Shown piece after piece: positions 63,929-64,000 of a stretch of 64,000 bases of DNA (the stretch's first letter is position 1; each line of letters begins with the position of its first letter). The DNA comes from Diplonema japonicum (Eukaryota; Euglenozoa; Diplonemea; Diplonemida; Diplonemidae), in the NCBI GenBank assembly GCA_964019335.1, contig OZ025728.1:1-64000 (forward strand), in the 5' to 3' direction. Under the pieces are notes generated by a model that saw only the letters and a program-made list of their open reading frames with translations, did no database searches and was not told the DNA's origin. Both the position numbers and the translations under genes were made by a program.

Positions 63929-64000
63929 TAATATATGAGTTAAAGGAAGCCGGTGTTGGCGGCGCCCTGCACAAGAACTGTCTACTTGATTACAGGGGGC
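63929..64000 (-). repeat. SINE-like / LINE 3'-UTR repeat, copy 3, cut by the window edge
   Basis: The last 72 bases are almost identical to 3531-3600 (ATATATGAGTTAAAGGAAGC, CGGTGTTGGCGGCGCCCTGC, ACAAGAACTGTCTACTTGAT). The element extends beyond the window. The sense strand continues with TATTTTTTTTTGCCC. Confidence 0.9.

Overview
This window looks like nuclear DNA of a euglenozoan flagellate, most likely a diplonemid such as Diplonema. Four observations support this. All 22 recognisable host genes and every identifiable retroelement copy lie on the minus strand, as in a long polycistronic unit. Several genes start a few bases after a pyrimidine-rich ...ACAG/...CAG acceptor, as expected for spliced-leader trans-splicing. 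A sequence nearly identical to the 3' half of kinetoplastid/diplonemid spliced-leader exons (CAGTTTCTGTGCTTTATTG) occurs at 9715-9748. An enkurin gene shows that the cell builds a flagellum. The species name is inference.

Layout from left to right: 1-3400 is a decayed non-LTR retrotransposon (family A) split by a 584-bp poly(C) tract and cut by the window edge. 3500-7200 is repeats and AT-rich DNA, including a degenerate tandem repeat at about 4055-4570. 7223-9145 encodes a secreted tyrosinase-like protein. 9270-9975 holds a truncated LINE capped by a spliced-leader sequence, next to a broken OTU-like domain. 10964-20635 holds a Na+/phosphate cotransporter fused to a phytase-like propeller, an S1/P1 nuclease, a methylcrotonyl-CoA carboxylase beta subunit and two coiled-coil proteins. 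22262-39816 holds cytoskeleton-like or low-complexity proteins (MIB/HERC2 domain, a giant Gln-rich protein, SR-rich, LRR, coiled-coil). 39942-44438 holds a UL52-type primase-polymerase and a RING-H2 protein. 44912-51085 is an apparently intact family B LINE. 51058-63231 holds a WW-like protein, an EF-hand protein, a GT61-like glycosyltransferase, enkurin, TRAPPC11 and an alpha-L-fucosidase.

Several genes become continuous only after very small cis-introns are removed. Fourteen were reconstructed here. Thirteen are 32-59 nt, one is 255 nt, and almost all begin GTATG or GTATA. They restore known family lengths (MCC beta 555 aa, TRAPPC11 1196 aa). The secreted or surface-linked genes (phosphate transporter-phytase fusion, S1/P1 nuclease, fucosidase, tyrosinase, GT61) fit an osmotrophic or phagotrophic cell that digests external polymers and scavenges phosphate; that combination is inference.

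Retroelements take up roughly a fifth of the window. At least ten copies or fragments lie in the same orientation as the genes. Those with a visible 3' end are followed on the sense strand by a pyrimidine tract, and two families share nearly the same terminal sequence (TCCTTTAACTCATATAT).
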